Assembly (NCBI GenBank): GCA_021790555.1
Contig: JAJYGY010000267.1
Location: forward strand, 1-8,865
Reading direction: 5' to 3'
DNA from: a bacterium
GTDB taxonomy: Bacteria; Oederibacteriota; JAJYGY01
Length of the DNA stretch: 8,865 nt
Numbering within the stretch: the first letter of the stretch is position 1; each line of letters begins with the position of its first letter. Shown here one piece after another: positions 6,110 to 8,865 of the stretch. Both the position numbers and the translations under genes were made by a program. The notes beneath the pieces were generated by a model. That model saw only the letters and a program-made list of their open reading frames with translations, ran no database searches and was not told the origin of the DNA.

Positions 6110-7129
6110 ATGGCAGACGACCTTTTGTCCCAGGGCGAAATCGACGCCCTGATGGCGGGGCTGAACACGGAGATGCGCCAGGCCTCGGAGGGCTCCGAGG
6201 CGGAACTGGCGCCCCAGGGCCCCCGCGAAAAGAAGATCAAGCGCTACGACTTCAAGCGTCCCGACCGCTTCAGCAAGGACCAGCTGCGCATGATCGAGAT
6301 GATGCACGAGAGCTTCGCCCGGCATTTCGGGGCAGCTCTCTCGACGTACATCCGCACCATCGCCGAGGTCAAGACCGTCTCGGTGAAGCAGTCCACCTAC
6401 GGGGAGTACGTCTCCAGCCTGGCCAACCCGACGGCGATCAGCGTCTTTTCGCTGGACCCGCTGAAGGGCAACTCCATGCTGGACTTCTCCCCGGACATCA
6501 TGTTCACGCTGATCGACCGCATCCTGGGCGGGCCGGGGAGCCCCATGGCCAAGCAGCGGGAGCTGACCGACATCGAGCAGGTCATCGTGGGCAAGGTGGC
6601 CATCAAGGCCCTGGACAACCTGCGCGACGCCTGGATGCGGGTGATCATGATCAGCCCGGAAATCAGGGCCAAGGAGACCAACCCGCAGTTCGTGCAGCTG
6701 GTGGCGCCCAGCGAGATGGTGCTGGTCATCCGCTTTTCCATCGCCATCAAGGAACAGCAGGGCGAGATGACCATCTGCCTGCCCTACATCGTGCTGGAGC
6801 CGGTCATCTCCAAGCTTTCCACCCGGACCTGGTTCACCTCGGGCATGAGGAACAACGACGAGGAGATCCAGAAAAACATCAAGCACAGCCTGAACCAGAC
6901 CAAGGTTCCGGTGATCGTCAAGGTTGGCAACAGCACGCTCAACACGCGGGAACTGCTGCAGCTGAAGGTGGGCGACGTGGTCAAGCTGGAGACCTCGGTC
7001 CACGACGACCTGGAGGTCTTCGTGGAGAACCGCAGGATGTTCGGCGGCCGCCCCGGCATCCACGCCAAGAAGAAGGCAGTCATGGTGACCAAAGTTTTCG
7101 ACGAAGCCGAGGAATTGGCGGCCTTGTGA
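6110..7129 (+). CDS. fliM: Flagellar motor switch protein FliM
   Basis: FliM is the middle C-ring protein; it binds phosphorylated CheY and passes the signal to FliG to reverse rotation. The 339-residue product has three expected parts. The N-terminal CheY-P-binding motif is LLSQGEIDALMAGL (residues 5-18). A flexible linker to about residue 40 leads to KRYDFKRPDRFSKDQLR. The CheC-like middle domain includes the FliG-contacting GGPG loop (140-143) and ELTDIEQVIV. The C-terminal SpoA/FliN-like domain lies at about 260-335 (LNQTKVPVIVKVGNSTLNTRE, LKVGDVVKLE). GAGGAG at 6098-6103 is the ribosome binding site. Both the CheY motif and the FliG-binding region are intact, so this should be a working switch protein. 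Confidence 0.97.
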   Translation: MADDLLSQGEIDALMAGLNTEMRQASEGSEAELAPQGPREKKIKRYDFKRPDRFSKDQLRMIEMMHESFARHFGAALSTYIRTIAEVKTVSVKQSTYGEYVSSLANPTAISVFSLDPLKGNSMLDFSPDIMFTLIDRILGGPGSPMAKQRELTDIEQVIVGKVAIKALDNLRDAWMRVIMISPEIRAKETNPQFVQLVAPSEMVLVIRFSIAIKEQQGEMTICLPYIVLEPVISKLSTRTWFTSGMRNNDEEIQKNIKHSLNQTKVPVIVKVGNSTLNTRELLQLKVGDVVKLETSVHDDLEVFVENRRMFGGRPGIHAKKKAVMVTKVFDEAEELAAL

Positions 7130-7168
7130 CGGGCCGTCCCCATCATCCAGTCTTTTGGAGGTAAGGGC

Positions 7169-8146
7169 ATGGTGAATGCCGCGATTCTCAACGACACGCA
7201 GAAGTCCACGCTGGGCCCCGGCCTGGCCGCGGCGGCCCAGGAGGTGGCCAACACCTTGAGCGGCCTTCTGACCAAGCCCTGCAACGCCGAGGCCGGCGAG
7301 ATCACCGGTTACTCGCTGGGCGAAGTGGCGGGGCGTTTCGGCTCCGGCGCGGCCGGGGTGAAGCTGGCCCTTTCCGGGGCCGCCTCCGGGGGAGGGGCCC
7401 TGCTGCTCAACGAGCGGGATGCCTGCCTGATCGCGGACCTGATGATCGGCCAGGACGGCTCCAACCCGCCCGAGTCGCTGACCGACCTGCACCTTTCGGC
7501 CGTCAGCGAGGTGGGCTCGCAGGTCTCCTCGGCCCTGGCCGGCGCCCTGGGCTCGGCTCTGGGCAAGAAGGTTTCGGCCCAGGCCTCGGAACTGGAGGTT
7601 CTCGACCAGGCCGGCGTCCAGGCCCTCTCCGGCACGGTGGGCGGGGAGGCCGTGGCCGTTGAGATCGGGGTGACCCTGGAAGGGTTCCCCGCGTTTCCCC
7701 TGCTGCTGCTGCTGGCCCCTGGCGTGGCCCAGGGCCTGGCCTCGACTTCGGCCGGCCCCGCGGCGGCCCCCGCCGCGGGCGGCGGCTTCACCGCCACGGC
7801 CGGGTTCCCCGGCGGTGGACAACCCGGAGGACCGACCACCGTGCAACCCGCCCAGATGGCGCCCATGCCCCCCAGCAACTACGCCGGGGGCGGAAACAAC
7901 ATCGAGCTGATCATGGATGTGCCCCTCCAGATCACCGTGGAGCTGGGCAGGACCCACAAGACGGTGCGCGAGATCCTCTCCTTCGGCTCGGGTTCGGTCG
8001 TGGAGCTGGACAAGCTGGCCGGCGAGCCGGTGGACATCCTTGTCAACGAGAAGCCCATCGCCAAGGGCGAGGTGGTGGTGATCGACGAGAACTTCGGCAT
8101 CCGGATCACCGAGATCCTGGGGCCGCGGGAACGCATCGCCCTCTAA
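7169..8146 (+). CDS. fliN: Flagellar motor switch protein FliN, with FliY/CheC-like N-terminal domain
   Basis: FliN/FliY forms the lower C-ring with FliM and helps dock export cargo. The 325-residue product has a certain SpoA-type FliN domain at residues about 244-325: NIELIMDVPLQITVELGRT, VREILSFGSGSVVELDKLAGE, PVDILVNEKPIAKGEVVVID and FGIRITEILG. E. coli FliN is only about 137 residues. Before the SpoA domain lies a low-complexity Ala/Gly/Pro linker (about 190-243) and a domain at about 10-185 resembling the CheC-like phosphatase part of FliY. EVAN at 25-28 fits the E..N phosphatase signature. The second repeat, TDLHLSAVSEVGSQVSSALAG, has E114 but Ser at 117 where Asn is expected. The N-terminal CheY-binding peptide of Bacillus FliY is missing. 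TTTTGGAGGT at 7153-7162 sets the ATG. The FliN call is firm; the CheC assignment is by eye. Confidence 0.93.
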   Translation: MVNAAILNDTQKSTLGPGLAAAAQEVANTLSGLLTKPCNAEAGEITGYSLGEVAGRFGSGAAGVKLALSGAASGGGALLLNERDACLIADLMIGQDGSNPPESLTDLHLSAVSEVGSQVSSALAGALGSALGKKVSAQASELEVLDQAGVQALSGTVGGEAVAVEIGVTLEGFPAFPLLLLLAPGVAQGLASTSAGPAAAPAAGGGFTATAGFPGGGQPGGPTTVQPAQMAPMPPSNYAGGGNNIELIMDVPLQITVELGRTHKTVREILSFGSGSVVELDKLAGEPVDILVNEKPIAKGEVVVIDENFGIRITEILGPRERIAL

Positions 8147-8176
8147 ACCCTCCCGCCTTCGTGCGGGGGAGGTTTA
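8144..8176 (+). promoter_or_regulatory. Imperfect hairpin overlapping the fliN stop codon
   Basis: TAAACCCTCCCGC (8144-8156) faces GCGGGGGAGGTTTA (8163-8176) around a CTTCGT loop. The outer TAAACC/GGTTTA pairs are perfect and the inner GC pairs form with small bulges. The TAA stop of fliN is the first three bases of the stem. The sequence after it is only mildly T-rich, so it may act with the next hairpin as a double 3' end or protect the upstream mRNA. Confidence 0.45.
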
Positions 8177-8196
8177 GTTCCTGTTCGCTTGGACAT

Positions 8197-8246
8197 GGAA
8201 GGGACTTGGGACCGCCGCCCGGCATCCAAGTCCCTTTCGCGTTTTT
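8197..8246 (+). terminator. Rho-independent terminator-like hairpin between fliN and fliO
   Basis: GGAAGGGACTTGG (8197-8209) pairs with CCAAGTCCCTTTC (8226-8238). This gives a 13-bp stem with one G-U pair and a 16-nt loop. It is followed by GCG and a T5 run (8242-8246). Eight of the twelve bases at 8235-8246 are T. This is the best intrinsic terminator candidate in the window. It lies only 22 nt before the fliO start, and no promoter is evident between them, so leaky termination or attenuation is more likely than a full stop. CTTGGA at 8188-8193 could also pair with TCCAAG at 8225-8230 as a weaker competing fold. Confidence 0.55.
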
Positions 8247-8256
8247 ACCGGCTTCT

Positions 8257-8261
8257 GGGGA
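8257..8261 (+). promoter_or_regulatory. Weak ribosome binding site supporting a TTG start for fliO
   Basis: GGGGA lies 7 nt before TTG at 8269. It is weaker than the AAGGAGG-type sites of the other genes in the window. The GTG at 8278, in the same frame, is the nearest alternative start. Confidence 0.5.
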
Positions 8262-8268
8262 CGAAACC

Positions 8269-8865
8269 TTGTCGCGTGTGGTTCCGATCATTTCCGGCCT
8301 TTTTCTGCCCGCGCTGGCGCGCGCCGTGGAGCCTTCCCCCACGCCCGCGGGGGATTTCCTGGGGCAGTCCCTGGGCCAGCTCCAGAATCCCGCCCCCCTG
8401 CAGGCCCCCAGCCTGATGCCCACGCTCCTCAACATCGCGTTTTCGCTGGGCCTGGTCGTCGTCCTCATCTACGTGTTCGTGTGGTTCCTGAGGCGCTGGA
8501 TGTCGGGGAGGGGGATCAAGGGCACGGCCGAGCAGCCCGACGGACAGGGCCCGCTGATCCGCGTCCTGGACCGCCTCTACCTGGACAACAAGCGCGGCGT
8601 CGCCGTGGTGGAGGTGGGGGGAGAGGTCCTGTTCCTGGGCCTGGGGGAACAGGTGACGCTGCTGGGCGAGGTGAAGGACCCCCGGAAGGCCGAAAGCCTG
8701 AGGCAGAGCGCGGCGGGAAGGGGGGCTTGGAAGGGATTTCCCGAGCAGTTCGAGAAGATCGGGTCCCTGTTGAGGAAGAACCAGTGGCAAAAGGCCAGGA
8801 GCTCCCTGAAAATGGAGACCGAAAGCCTGAAGGAGAAGGCCAGGAACCTGAGGGCCATGTCCAAG
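8269..8865 (+). CDS. fliO: Flagellar biosynthetic protein FliO (FliZ), 3' end missing
   Basis: FliO is a small membrane protein that helps assemble the FliP-FliR core of the flagellar export gate. The frame is open from the TTG at 8269 to the window end, giving 199 visible codons with no stop. The first 19 residues (SRVVPIISGLFLPALARA after the start) look like a signal peptide, followed by a Pro/Gln-rich periplasmic stretch. The main membrane helix is at about 53-73 (LLNIAFSLGLVVVLIYVFVWF), followed by basic RRW. The cytoplasmic FliO core follows at about 96-136: LIRVLDRLYLDNKRGVAVVEV, then GGEVLFLGLGEQVTLLGEV. A Lys/Arg-rich, helix-prone tail (from about 140) continues to the edge. The position after fliN is where fliO/fliZ sits in spirochaete and Bacillus operons. 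The signal peptide and exact start are inferred. Confidence 0.88.
   Translation, partial: MSRVVPIISGLFLPALARAVEPSPTPAGDFLGQSLGQLQNPAPLQAPSLMPTLLNIAFSLGLVVVLIYVFVWFLRRWMSGRGIKGTAEQPDGQGPLIRVLDRLYLDNKRGVAVVEVGGEVLFLGLGEQVTLLGEVKDPRKAESLRQSAAGRGAWKGFPEQFEKIGSLLRKNQWQKARSSLKMETESLKEKARNLRAMSK

Noticed and set aside
4771..6240. 489-codon open frame on the - strand over motB-fliL
   Set aside because: It is antisense to clearly identified MotB, FliL and FliM and has no family features of its own.
6068..7957. 629-codon open frame on the - strand over fliM-fliN
   Set aside because: Same composition artefact; the sense frame holds unmistakable FliM and FliN motifs.
8189..8416. 75-codon + strand frame in the fliN-fliO gap
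   Set aside because: It covers the terminator-like hairpin and then runs in another frame over the FliO N terminus; the translation resembles no protein I know.

Overview
The window is one stretch of a flagellar biosynthesis operon. Ten genes all lie on the + strand, in the order fliK (5' end missing), flgD, a conserved PF12611/TIGR02530-type 'flagellar operon protein', flgE, motA, motB, fliL, fliM, fliN (with a FliY/CheC-like N-terminal half) and fliO (3' end missing). No tRNA, rRNA, mobile element, CRISPR array or non-flagellar gene was recognised. I saw no undescribed system; the interest lies in protein variants and in RNA hairpins between the genes.

Organism: a motile, GC-rich bacterium with strong Shine-Dalgarno sites (AAAGGAGGT-like) and some TTG starts. 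The order fliK-flgD-flgE-motA-motB-fliL-fliM-fliN/Y-fliO resembles the large fla/che operons of spirochaetes and Firmicutes rather than the split flg/flh/fli clusters of enterobacteria. The short FlgD and the FliY-like FliN point the same way. The strong G/C bias at third codon positions is unlike Bacillus or Borrelia, so the phylum cannot be fixed from this window.

Layout: 1-1136 is the C-terminal part of the hook-length control protein. 1187-3753 encodes hook assembly: the cap FlgD, an uncharacterised operon protein translationally coupled to it, and a large hook protein FlgE. 3754-3900 is a gene-free gap with a perfect 11-bp hairpin. 3901-6090 encodes the torque unit (MotA, MotB) and its partner FliL. 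6110-8146 encodes the switch/C-ring proteins FliM and FliN. 8147-8268 is a gap with two hairpins, the second terminator-like. 8269 to the end is FliO, normally the first gene of the fliOPQR export-gate block, which presumably continues beyond the window.

How the genes work together: FlgD caps the growing hook and FlgE polymerises beneath it. FliK measures hook length and switches export specificity. MotA/MotB, aided by FliL, push on the C-ring, whose FliM binds CheY-P and whose FliN forms the lower ring. FliO helps assemble the FliPQR export gate.
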